In this document: positions 1 to 11,425 of the stretch, one piece after another | How positions within the stretch are numbered: position 1 is the stretch's first letter | How the letters are laid out: the number at the start of each line of letters is the position of its first letter | Origin: Tubiluchus corallicola | Taxonomy: Eukaryota; Priapulida; Priapulimorpha; Priapulimorphida; Tubiluchidae | Length of the DNA stretch: 64,000 nucleotides | NCBI GenBank assembly: GCA_030141605.1 | Contig: JAQGDQ010000195.1 | Coordinates: 120,001-184,000, forward strand | Direction: 5' to 3' | Notes under the pieces: generated by a model | Database searches by the model: none | The model's input: only the letters and a program-made list of their open reading frames with translations | Told to the model about the DNA's origin: nothing | Made by a program: the position numbers and the translations under genes

Positions 1-109
1 AGCTGACACAGTTTCTCACTTCTTTAAGGAGTTTTTGGTCCCATCACTCGACAACTTTTGCCTAAATGTTGCTTATTAAAAAGCTCCAATTAAATTAAAA
101 CAACATCTA

Positions 110-640
110 ACAGGAAACATGGTGATTTTTCATAAGATGTCCCATACTGTAAAAAGTGTATGTTTTTGCACCTATTCTAATGCCAAAGTGCCTTTGATAA
201 TTAAATAATATGCTAAAAATAGGTTACTGCCTGCGAGCCCAACTAGTCATAACATCACAACTGAACATAACTTTTAACAGCACAAACATTCCCAGAGCGT
301 GTTGCAGGTGTTTGCAGAAAAATTAAAGAACAGTGCTACTGTATACGATTCAGTGTGATATACAAAAACTCCGTAAATATTAAGTTTAAAATTTTCCAAG
401 TTTACCGCTGTGCTCACGCATTAGCGCTCGAATGTGTGCACTACGTCACAAATGAACAACTTTGAACAAAGTTTGTTTATTTTTTGTTAAACACGTTTCC
501 GAGATGCAAGCGCTAGTGCCCGTTTAACTAGCGACTGGCCAAATGTATGTAACGGTGAAGTTTTCCTTTAACATACCTATCTTCCTCTGCATTTCCTTTT
601 ACAAATGCCCGAGTTTCAGTCTTAGATTTGGAATTCATGA
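110..640 (+). mobile_element. Family A MITE, copy 1 (degraded)
   Basis: Non-coding. It follows the copies at 36079 and 42691 step by step: GGTGATTTTTCATA near the left end, ATTCTAATGCCAAAGTG, a CAGTGCTACTG segment, ACCGCTGTGCTCACGCATT, a block with GCGCTAGTGCCCGTTTAACTAGCGA, and GAGTTTCAGTCTTAG near the right end. The terminal TTAAAGGAAA motifs have decayed here. Confidence 0.6.
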
Positions 641-1070
641 ATTTTTCTCGACGTAAAAATTGAGATACACCGACAGCAAGCAAAGCGTTGCCGCGTCAAC
701 GTTTCCGTCTGTGAATGAAAACTGCTAAAGCGGCCCCACATAAATTACGATTAAACACGTTAAACGCTCTGTTCTGATTCCCTGCTACAATTCACTCTCA
801 AGACGAATGTGTGAAGAAATTAGCAAATAATTTGATTAATAGTTTACGCAAAATTGAAGAAAACGCAAATGGAGCCTATCTGAGACCGCTGAGGTGTTAT
901 ATACATGCAGATCAATAGAGTGAACGACGTTGCTTTTACTTGGACGTATAAGTTCTATTTATACAACATGCGGTTACGGTTACGGTGGTGGCAATGCGGT
1001 GTTACGTTCGCATTGTGCTTGTTGACCTAATTGGTGTTATTTTTGTTATTTTTTTGATGTCTTTCTTAGT

Positions 1071-1157
1071 GTTGCTGTTGCTGCCGCTGTCACTGTTGTC
1101 GCTTTCTCACTGTTGTTGTTGTTGCCGCTGCCGCTGCCGCTGCCGCTGTCGTTGACG

Positions 1158-1240
<83 letters not shown>
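1071..1240. repeat. Trinucleotide array (TTG)n with CCGCTG part
   Basis: Mixed TTG/CTG/CCGCTG start, then about 28 pure TTG units to 1240. It reads as poly-Asn, poly-Thr or poly-Gln/Leu in the various frames. I find no splice or coding context for it. Confidence 0.95.
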
Positions 1241-1368
1241 ATACTTTTGATGAAGATTGACAGTGTGGTATTTTTCTTCAGGACGAATGACGTCATTGGA
1301 AGAAGAACTGGTGTTCAAAATGGGAGCGCTTAAGCACGAAGTGACCGCGACTTTAAAGTGATTTTAAA
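1241..1368 (+). mobile_element. Family B fragment between trinucleotide arrays
   Basis: ATACTTTTGATGAAGATTGA, GACGAATGACGTCATTGGAA and CGCGACTTTAAAGTGATTTT match 20175-20310 closely. Trinucleotide arrays border it on both sides. A further short piece of the family lies at 12265-12350 (GTGAAATGATCGCGC-TTAAAGTGA). Confidence 0.55.
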
Positions 1369-1475
1369 GTTTTGTTGTTATTGCTGCTGCTGCTGTTGCT
1401 GTTGTTGTCGTGTAATTATCGTTATTGTTACCGTTGCCGTACTGTCACTACTGTTGTCCTTGTTGTGTGTATTCA
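1369..1475. repeat. Degenerate TTG/CTG array
   Basis: TTG and CTG triplets with interruptions such as TTACCGTTGCCG. It is the right-hand partner of the array at 1071-1240 across the family B fragment. Confidence 0.8.
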
Positions 1476-2342
1476 AATTAAAGATAATAGTGATGGTAAT
1501 TATAATGTGGTGATCTTGACAACAATTATGACGATGAGCCGCCTACTGTCAAAAAATTACGAGTTCTTAAAATAAATTTCATTTTACCTCGCATGAAACA
1601 TTTAAGACTTTTAAGACTAATAAAAATGGTATAGCATATAAATAAAAAAGTAACTTCTGAATCATAAAGCAAATTGCTCAGTTTTAATTAAATCTGCTCG
1701 TCGACTGGATAGAAAATATAGCAGCAATATAATACCTGCAAGGTCTACAGTAAGATTCGTACCCTTCTAGTTCTACTTAATTAATTGAATCTAAATTCTT
1801 AATGGCGTTCCTATGCCGTGTCTAAGCACTACTAATAGCTCTCATGAAAGTTGACCTTAAAAGGGGATTATGAACAGGTAAGTGCGCACAGGTAAATGGC
1901 AAAATGCTACCTGAAGAGATTGAAGGTTTGACGTCAGGTAGGGCACAGGACTATTACACTCGAGTATCCGATGTAAACAAAAGTTTATGTTTTTCTTGGA
2001 AGGTATTTTCTGCCAGGCCAATGTACTTCACTGCACCTAAGCTTTAATGTTGTTTTCAAGTCAGATACATTGCTTCTAATGATAGATCAAGGCAAATCTA
2101 GCCTAGGTAACAGGACATGCTTACTTTAGCCCTTAATGACTCCTGAATTTACCTGTCTAAACTAATTTGCTTTTACAATCAACAATTATGCGTGGTACGA
2201 CAAAAGTACATTAAGAAATTACTGGCATTTCTCACGTTATGTATTATGACATATGTTGTAAGAACAACAAATCCATAATATGCAGTGGCAAGGTTTATAG
2301 CTTATGAGCTAGAGAGAGTGCTATAAAGAGGTAGGCAGAGAG
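1476..2342. other. No feature recognised
   Basis: AT-rich sequence without repeats or frames I can support. Confidence 0.5.
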
Positions 2343-2672
2343 AGAGATAAGTATTAAGTAGGTAGGTAGGTTGGTAAGTAAGCACGTAGGTAGATAGTTA
2401 GGTAGGTAGATAGGAAAGTAGGTAGGCAGGTAGGTAGGTAAGTAGGTAGGAAGGTAGGTAGGTAGCTAAGTAGGTAGGAAGGTAGGTAGGTTGGTAGGAA
2501 GGTAGGTAAGTAGGAAGGTAGGTAGGTAGGTAGTTAGGTGGGTAGGAAAGTAGGAAAGTAAGTAACTAAGTAAGTAAGTAGTTAAGTAAGTAAGTAAGTA
2601 AGTAAGTAAGTCAGTCAGTCAGTCAGTAAGTCGGTCAGTCAGTCAGTCAGTCAGTAAGTAAGTAAGTAAGTA

Positions 2673-2710
<38 letters not shown>

Positions 2711-2818
2711 TAAGTAAGTAAGTAAGTAAGTAAGGAAAGAAGGAAGGAAGGAAGGAAGGAAGGAAGGAAGGAAGGAAGGAAGGAAGGAAGGAAGGAAGGA
2801 AGGAAGGAAGGAAGGAAG
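2343..2818. repeat. Tetranucleotide satellite, successive unit types
   Basis: The blocks run GTAG with variants (2355-2550), AAGT (2560-2610), CAGT (2610-2655), AAGT, AAGC (2680-2710), AAGT, then AAGG (2733-2818). Each block is nearly pure. The 79-codon frame on the - strand only reads the repeat. Confidence 0.95.
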
Positions 2819-3117
2819 ATATGAAAGAAGTGAAGCTCGTACTTATATTTCACAAAAGAACATCCGTAGACTGTTTTCATTAACATATTTTAAGAAGTGA
2901 AATTAATGCGCCTACTAATCATAATTACTATGTGTAAAGCCACCAGACTGTGATCATAACAACATTTAATTAGCATCACTGGCACTGCAGTAATTAAGAT
3001 CACATTAATTGCCTGACTCTTCTAGACATGAATGGTTCCTGAAACGTGTAAAAGATCATTTATTGTTGCTGTAGAACCGAAGAGTTACCAAACTTGGACA
3101 AAGAGAAAGGCAAAACA

Positions 3118-3361
<244 letters not shown>

Positions 3362-3454
3362 TTTTAGTTTTGATTTTGATTTACCTTTTTTTTGAACCAA
3401 AGGTTGATAGCATAAAACATTTACATATTTACAACAAGGAAACAGACAAACAAA

Positions 3455-3512
3455 CAAACACACGCACGCACGCACGCACGCACGCACGCGCGCGCGCACA
3501 CACACACACACA
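3455..3512. repeat. CACG / CG / CA alternating array
   Basis: AAAC units, then GCAC units, a CGCGCGCG core and CA repeats. This alternating purine-pyrimidine sequence is of the Z-DNA-forming kind. Confidence 0.85.
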
Positions 3513-3909
3513 CATTAATGCATTAAATAAATAAATGAAGATATATACAATAATTACACAGTTAATAGTAAATTCCACCAATGGCGTCTGATATGTAACG
3601 TAAATTTTGCATCACTATGAAGTAAACTTTAACAAATAACGTTAGTATTACCATTAAATCTACTCATTAGACTAAACAAACAGTTTCTATAGAAAACATC
3701 AAAATAAGTTATACCTAGCTGTATACTTAGAGACCGAGCACTGTAATCATATTCACACTTAAAAAAATAACGTTTTGAAATATTTTGAGCAACTTTGAGT
3801 TTTCTGATGTTGTATAAATTAAAATGCCTCCGAGTGGCCATACAGTAAAGGCTTTTGCAATACGCGTTAAATAAACAAATTTTTATATCAGCTGAGCAAT
3901 TTCCAAGAA

Positions 3910-4045
3910 ACAGAGAGGGAGGCGCCAGTGAACGATCTCTTGAGAAGGAGAGAAAGAAAGAGAAAGAAAGAGGGAGGAGAAAGAGAAATTGAGAAATAAA
4001 AATGAGACCGGAGAAAAACAAAAAGAAAAGAAAGAAAACATAAAG
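3910..4045. repeat. Degenerate purine (GA/AAAG) tract
   Basis: GAGAGGGAGG, AGAAAGAAAG and AAGAAAAGAAAG type units. The - strand frame through it (Phe/Leu/Ser-rich) is not convincing as a gene. Confidence 0.7.
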
Positions 4046-5559
4046 TGAAAGACTAAACCTTAAAGTAGGTATAAATAAACATTTATTTTATGTCGATTTT
4101 AAAAAGACATAATTACAAACTGCAAATGCTTACGTCACCGAGTACCTTACCCATCTATCAGTAGTCTTTCTTCTTTAAAGGAAAACCGGACGATTGTGTA
4201 AACACGAGTTTAGAATAAAGAATGCTCAAAACTACAATAGCCTTTTTAGAATCAAAGCTTAGATTAAATAATAATTACCATGGATACTCAAATTCTGTTA
4301 AACTTTTAAAGCTACGGGCGGCTCAGTGAATCTACTAAGATAGGCAACGGCGCCTTTTTGTCCCATTCGCGTGGCCGACAAATAGAAGGCGGCACCGTGA
4401 TAAGCATGATCATGAACTGCGGTGTTAGTTTCTGACGTCATATGACGTAGAGCCCATTTTCGTGACATCACGCATTTAAGCAGTAACACGTACGGAAACG
4501 TGCTTGACTCGCAGGGGAAGATGCCTATTGTTGCAAAAACTGTGGTTAGTTTCTGACGTAAGCAATAGATGTGTTCGGTTGCCGCTAATTAACTCTCTAA
4601 GGGCTAATTATTCGAATATAAGAAACAACTGCTAACTTTTTAGGTAAGAAAACGCATGTTTTGGATAGTAAATTAGAATGAGATTGAGCATAAACAATCA
4701 TCCGGTTTTCCATTAAATTAATTATTTGAAATAATACAAAAATCAACCCGGGTTGTGTGACAACTGGCTAGTGGGCTGCAATCGCAGACGTCAAATCGAA
4801 GGCAATGACATGATGTTAAACATTTCCGTTTTTATAGTGACGTAACTCTCTATTACGCCACTTCGCAAACAACACAAGACAAACGTATAAAAACAAGGGC
4901 CATAAATTACATCCTCTCACAGGGAAAGACGGGCATTTCTCAATAATTATAATTCATGGCGTATAAAAAGAGCCTGTCCACAAAAAAGTTGCACGCACGC
5001 AATACAGAAAGTAAACGCAATCTTGACGTTTGCCAGACGCTGTTACGACTTTATCTCAAGATCGCCTGTCTTGCCAATTCATTAGCCTGCTATACGTAAC
5101 GCCTTTAGGGTGTCAGTTTTGCTTGCTGGTGTAATTAATTAATAATGTACAAGTGATCTTTAAGATTAGGCGAGAGAGATTGTAAGCTAATTTTCTGATT
5201 AAGGTGAGAATAATTACATAAGCTGGTAAAATGTCAGACCTGACAGCACTACGGTTTTTCATCACCTTAATCAGCTAAATTGGAAACTTGTGCACCTTGA
5301 GTTTAAACTTACAACATTTTTGTTAAAGAAAAAGAAGCTTGAATTAAGGCGAACATTTGGAATGGTTTTATTTAAAAAATAAAATAGATTGGGTCGAAAG
5401 CAGAAGTACGACTCCATTAGAAATTAGTTTAACTCATGCAAACGCAGGTGCGAAAACCTAATTTTGCTCATTAAAAAGCACTGCTACTTCACCTAGTCAG
5501 TTTCATTCGAGTAATGAAAGCAATTTAAACGAAATCGTCGTCAGCTAAACACAACTGAA
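4046..5559. other. No gene; one isolated family A-like end
   Basis: CTTTAAAGGAAAACCGGACG at 4173-4192 looks like a family A terminus without a clear partner. TGACGTCATATGACGTAG at 4433-4450 holds two CRE-like words. Nothing else supported. Confidence 0.4.
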
Positions 5560-6251
5560 ATGTGTTCCATTTCAACTGAAAAGGACGGTGTGTTCCATCT
5601 GTATTGAAAAGGATTGTGTTTTCCATCTGTATTGAAAAAGACTGTGTGTTCCATTTCAACTGAAAAGGACTGTGTGTTCCAACTGAATTGAAAATGGCTA
5701 TGTGTTCCGTCTGTATTGAAAAGGACTGTGTGTTCCATCTGAACTGAAAAGGACTGTGTGTTCCATCTGAATTGAAAAGGACTGTGTGTTCCATCTGTAT
5801 TGAAAAGGACTGTGTGTTCCATCTGAATTGAAACTGACTGTGTGTTCCATCTGAATTAGAAAAGACTGTGTGTTCCATCTGTGTTGAAAAGGACTGTGTT
5901 CCATCTGAATTAAAAAAGACTGTGTGTTCCATCTGTATTGAAAAGGACTGTGTGTTCCATCTGAATTGAAAATGACTGTGTGTTCCATCTGAATTAAAAA
6001 AGACTGTGTGTTCCATCTGAATTGAAAAGGACTGTGTGTTCCATCTGAATTAAAAAAGACTGTGTGTTCCATCTGAATTGAAATAGACTGTGTGTTCCAT
6101 CTGAATTGAAATAGACTGTGTGTTCCATCTGTATTGAAAAGGGCTGTGTGTTCCATCTGAATTGAAAATGACTGTGTGTTCCATCTGAATTAAAAACGAC
6201 TGTGTGTTCCATCTGAATTGGAAAGGACTGTGTGTTCCATCTGAATTGAAA
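5560..6251. repeat. 28-bp minisatellite, about 25 copies
   Basis: The unit is about ACTGTGTGTTCCATCTGAAT followed by TGAAAAGG. Variants alternate GAATT, GTATT and TCAACT in the middle. Because 28 is not a multiple of 3, each - strand frame cycles through all three phases, and all are open. Overlapping frames of 93-163 codons with the same 28-residue super-repeat result. Confidence 0.95.
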
Positions 6252-8700
6252 TGGGGGGGAGGGGCAAAGAAGCCGTGCTCCCTTTGGCACTCGCGTAGTT
6301 ATTTCACAGAACTGTTTAATAAATAATATTTCTACCCATTTACCACCTGTGTCAGTTTCAATTACCTGACTTTAGAATCCTAAAAAAGAGTGGAGAAAAC
6401 TGGCCTTTAACCATAAACGACCGACCAAGAGCATGGAGTAACAAGAAAATTATTGACTATTATTCTGAACTGAATAACTCTTGCTGCCCTTTTAGTTTTA
6501 CCTCTTATCAAACGCATTTCTTTATCAAATACACGAAAGAAGCAGCCTCTAGGAATCAACATGTTGTTTATTAACGCAGACGAGGGGGTGATGTGGACAG
6601 CTTCGACTCTGTGTTTAACATTTTGCATAAGGCAGCAAATATTCAGGACGGCAGCATAGCAGAGGCCTTACACATTATGAAGCACTGCCAAATTCTCGAT
6701 ACCCAATTATCATCGGTAGCACCATGCCGCACTCTGTCGATTTCTGTGTTCTAAATTAACTTGACTTTTGATTAGGTCCTGTGGTGGTCCATGTGAATTA
6801 CTGAGTTTCTATATTGTTTGGAGAGTTTTAGATTTCTCATAGTGTGTTCCCTCATGTGGTTGTGGATAATGCAAACTTTGTAAAACATGTATTATTATTA
6901 CAGTGGTTTGTTTTCTCAGCATGTGGACTTTGCTTGGTGTTAAACTAATTGTTTCCTGGTTGTTGTGATCTCCACGTCATTCTGATATAGAAGGTACTAC
7001 TTTTATGTTTTCTTTACAGTTTTCTTTATATGAGAACCTCTTTCTAAGTTATTTCTAGTTGTACTCTGACATTCTGAATTTCACTCTTGTGATAATGATG
7101 TAACTTATTTTATGCCTTAGTTAGTAGTGTTTATAATTGCACTAATTATTTGTTGTAGCATTGAAATTAACAGTTGCTGTCGAAACGATCGTCTGCGCTA
7201 ATAAACAACATGTCATTTTTTTTATCATTTTTCCTTCTCCGCATACTCCTTCTCCTTTTAGTGCTTCTATATCCATGCACTTCGATGCTGCCAATATGGT
7301 CTACAGCTTATTTAAGAATCCCACACGATTAGTGTTATTCGTATGAAATTTACACGTCATGTAGCCAATCTTCGGTACCGATTTCAATATTTTCTCAAAT
7401 CAATTGCTAAATTCAATTTCCATTCACTTAAACACTGAGAAGCAGCACTGCTTGAAAAGTGCTCTAAGTTTGAGAAAAACGCAAATGCTATCTGCCTACG
7501 TGCTTATTCTCGTAGTCCTGTACAGCATTTGCACGCTTTTAGAAATAAAATATTTTCCAATTCAGTAAATTCTGAATTTTTTAATTATTAGAAACCAAGC
7601 ATCTGAAACTTGCATATTAAATTTATAAACTAATCGCAGAAGTCGACTGGAGTAACAGTTATCTATGTGAATATTTTCATTTGCTTTTAGTGTTTCAGCT
7701 GCAGTTAGATACTAATATTTTGGCTTTTGCCGCCTCCAATTTATTATGATGCCACAATTTATGACTATAATAATTATTACGGGTGTTAAGGTCAGTTTCT
7801 GGCCTTATCATGTAGGTGGAGCACCTAAGTGAACTTACCTGTAATTTTACCGGTGAAGTTGGAAATTAGGTTGTGCCTCGCTAAACACACTCACAGAAGC
7901 CTCAGCAAACGTTAAATAATGTTTGATAAATGTTCAAGTATAGCGTCTCTACCTGATTTAGTGTAAACCAGTATGACGTTCCAACGAACTATTAAGTTGT
8001 TATAGCCGCACGATGTGAGTAATATTTACTTTATTATCTTAAATTATAATAATTAGATTATTATACATTTGTAAGCAGTGAAAAGCAGTCAAATTTATTA
8101 TTTTCATTTTTTTGTATATACAGAAATAAAGATTTCTGAGAACACCATATGCTATGATGGAAATTCTTTTGTGTTCCCGTCACAATGGGCTTAATGCAGG
8201 TAAGCTTTCTAAAGACTGCTACTGGCTTCACATACATAAAGCTCTATAACCTATATCCGCTTAAGAATTTGAACAGTAAACGCTTCTATAACAGGTGTTA
8301 ATTACTATGCTGACGCGCCTATCCGTGCCAACTATATCAAGAACAGGTATAATAGTTCAATGTAATTGGTTGTTATGGGGCGTTTAGAGTTGTGCAACAC
8401 AGACGAATAACCATTCTCTGGCTTACCCTCTACTATGTATTTAAATGGAAATTCGTTTTAGTATACGATTAGCGTTAGTATAATGAGCCTAATAATAGAC
8501 TTTATTGGTAATTAATGCAATACGTTGCAGTATAAATTAAAAATTCCACGATAATATGATGCACTGTGGAACGAAATGCGTATATTACACATTTTTATTA
8601 TCAAAAAGTTATATTGACTTTCCATGTTTCCTTCTCTTTTTCCAAAAAAAGAGAACCTATATTAAGTTGCACCCTTAATTTTTATTTTGGCCTTAAGGTT
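6252..8700. other. No feature recognised
   Basis: AT-rich intergenic sequence. Frames of 60-73 codons (6407-6628 on -, 7161-7346 on +) show no domain and no splice context. Confidence 0.5.
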
Positions 8701-8931
<231 letters not shown>

Positions 8932-9695
8932 ATTTATACATAATTAGGTAACTTGCTTGCAAATAAGTCTATAGAGTCGTTCATTTTTCTCAGCCAACAT
9001 GAACTCTAGATGTTATTTTTGTTCATGTAATACAAAACTTTGCCATTTACTAACTGTGAGACAAACACATTATCTTGATCATATTATACACAATTCGTCT
9101 GTAGTATATATTGAGGGGGCAACATATTCTAAGACAAAAATGTTTGCCCTAAAGACAGGTAAACACTAAACAGAGGTGTAACATGCAATACTAACTTATT
9201 ACCATACAACGTGTTGACAAGACAGCATGGTCTAAGTGATTGTCATGGTCATGTCAGAGGACGTGTGACTCCAGAAATGAAATGAATATAACACCATAAT
9301 TTCGTCTCTGTCAGTGTTTACGTCGTCTTGATCGTCCATTCATAGGACATTCGTTTTTCCAAAAAATTATTTCCGTCCGAAGCATGACCGATTTTTCGAC
9401 AGTTAAAGCACAAGAAAACCGTCCACTTATATCGACCTTAAAAATTCGTCCTGAAAATTTATACCAATTACATATTGACTTTTTGCATACAGGACTTGCG
9501 TCGGTAGTAAAGCTGTATAAAATAACGCCGTATACTTATAATAAACTCCCGCGATGACCGTTAGACGCAGCCATTTTGACGATAAATCATTTGTTTAGAT
9601 AACACTGAGCAAAGTTTGAAAAAATAATCAGAGCATTCGTAGCACTCACGTCATTGGCTAAGTAAAATTTTAAATTACTGTATCTTGTCAATATG

Positions 9696-9702
<7 letters not shown>

Positions 9703-9728
<26 letters not shown>

Positions 9729-10795
9729 CTTTTATTTATCTTTTAACACACACAGTTACAATACAATTAATTTAGCAACAAAAATGTGAAGAAAGGGCAG
9801 CGAAAGACCAATTGGTCATCTAGTCAGCTGCCCTTTGGTTAGTGATGAACATTTTTTAAAGGCGCTGTGCTACAGTGTATTAGTGTTAGTACTGCTTATA
9901 ATAAAAATTAAATTGTTAGGAATGACATAAAATTGATAATGATATGCTTATAATGTGTTAGTACAATTCATACACAGTAATAATAAGTGCATAATAATAA
10001 TAATAAAAAAATCAAACTGAAGATAACTGAAATAAGGACTGAAACAAGAACTGAAATAAAAATCTGACATCAGGAACATAATAACAATGGCAACTGAAAT
10101 TTACTTTATAACGCAAGCATAATGTAAAAAAAATACAGAGCGATTTTTGATGATCTGATGTAAAATAAATTGGCAGATAGTTAGAGCACAAAAAATTACC
10201 TGTATGACTGCATGAGGAGATTGACAATTGGAGTCCAGACTTTGAAAATGATCTACAGAAGTTAGACAATAAACAATTAAATATGGAAGTTAATTGATCC
10301 TGCTATAACAGTAACTGCTCTTGCAAAAGGAATAAAAGTTGTTCAGTGATAAGTTTGCAAGAGTTGACATTTATATAATTTACTTAAGTGACAGATACTA
10401 GTTGATTGCTTAAGATCATCTGAAAGAGTATTCCATAGAACTGTACCATTATGTTTTAAAGTTTGTAAACCTTTTGTTGTGTTAAATCTTTCCTGAAAAT
10501 AGTTTTGTTTGGTAGCTGCTCTCGTAGAATACTGGTGAACGTCACTAATCTTTTTGAAATAATTGCCGTATAATTTAGGTAGAATGCCCTTTTTATAGTT
10601 GAACATGAATTTCGCTAACTCAAGCTTATAAATTTCATTAATTTTTAATAATTGCAAAGCATAATAGGAGGGGGTAGCATGATCTCGGAACCCAGCAAAA
10701 GTCATTGTTTTGATAATTTTGTTATGTGCTGCTGTAAGTGGTTTCAAAACAGATTTTTGAATGCGTTTTTGAAACAGAATTAAAAATGCGTTTCC
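9703..10795 (-). mobile_element. 5'-truncated LINE inserted in family C element
   Basis: On the - strand, a reverse-transcriptase C-terminal coding region (about 10790-10343) is followed by a 3' UTR. The UTR ends in an ATT trinucleotide tail (9703-9729). It holds an inverted repeat, GGGCAGC at 9795 and GCTGCCC at 9827, of the sort seen near the 3' end of CR1/L2-type LINEs. Confidence 0.7.
10343..10790 (-). pseudogene. LINE ORF2 C-terminal fragment (CR1/L2-like)
   Basis: This open frame has no true Met start and enters from a 5' truncation near 10790. It reads FQKR near its beginning, then LKINEIYKLELAKFMFNY, HQYSTRAATKQNYF and GTVLWNTLSDDLK. This order (QKR, YKLQ..FM, TR...NYF, G..WN.LP) is typical of the region after the polymerase core in non-LTR retrotransposon ORF2. 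The catalytic domains are missing, so it is a dead-on-arrival copy. Confidence 0.75.
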
Positions 10796-11283
10796 TGGCT
10801 AGTGAGTGGTGGTGCACCCTGGAGGTAAGTCAACGACATTTTACCAATTGATGAAAACATTTTAAATAAGCAACAATTAAATAAGCAGTAATGTAACTTT
10901 GCATGGAAAGTTTTTTGGGACATAGTTTAACATTTCCTGTTCTTTCCGTGATTTACGTTGTGCGTATATGACGTTATGTGATGGCGCGGTCGGAACAGTA
11001 TTGTGGCGGAATTAAAATGAAAACAATCAAAAATCCTTCCACGCGTAACGCATAAAATTGCTATAAAGTAATCTAACTTTTTGTGGCAAATTTTCCGAAA
11101 TCTACTCCAGGTACCCCTTTTCTTGTCCTTTAAATCTTGTCTTGTTTCAATAGGAAAAATTCTTTGGGCACATGACATCGACACTGGTACAATGCCCACT
11201 ATGCCTTCTAATTACATGCAGATGCCTTTAGTGGTTTGGTATTGAATTTCAAAGGACAAAGCTAACTAGGCAACGATTTAGAA

Positions 11284-11357
11284 CGAGAGAGGAAGAAAGA
11301 GAGTGAGAAGAAGGAAGTCAGGAGGCAGAAGAAAAAGAGGGGGGTGAAGAAAGAGAC

Positions 11358-11401
<44 letters not shown>

Positions 11402-11425
11402 AGAGAGAGGGGAAAGAAAGATAGA
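11284..11425. repeat. GA-rich tract with pure (GA)n core
   Basis: AAGAAAGAG-type units around a GA core at about 11365-11398. Ser-Leu-type frame on the - strand only. Confidence 0.8.

Larger units (their letters stand above)
9403..11133. mobile_element. Family C TTAA element split by a LINE
   Basis: The left end reads TTAAAGCACAAGAAAACC, and the right end, inverted, reads TTAAAGGACAAGAAAAGG, so the termini are inverted repeats with TTAA at both edges. Left part 9403-9700 and right part 10800-11133 match the copy at 48735 in order (for example GATGACCGTTAGACGCAGCC, then AGTGAGTGG...GGTAAGTCA). The LINE at 9703-10799 lies between them. Non-coding. Confidence 0.65.

Noticed and set aside
5525-6290. 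Repeat protein gene on the - strand
   Set aside because: Four overlapping frames read the same 28-bp satellite, with no start context, splice sites or poly(A) signal.
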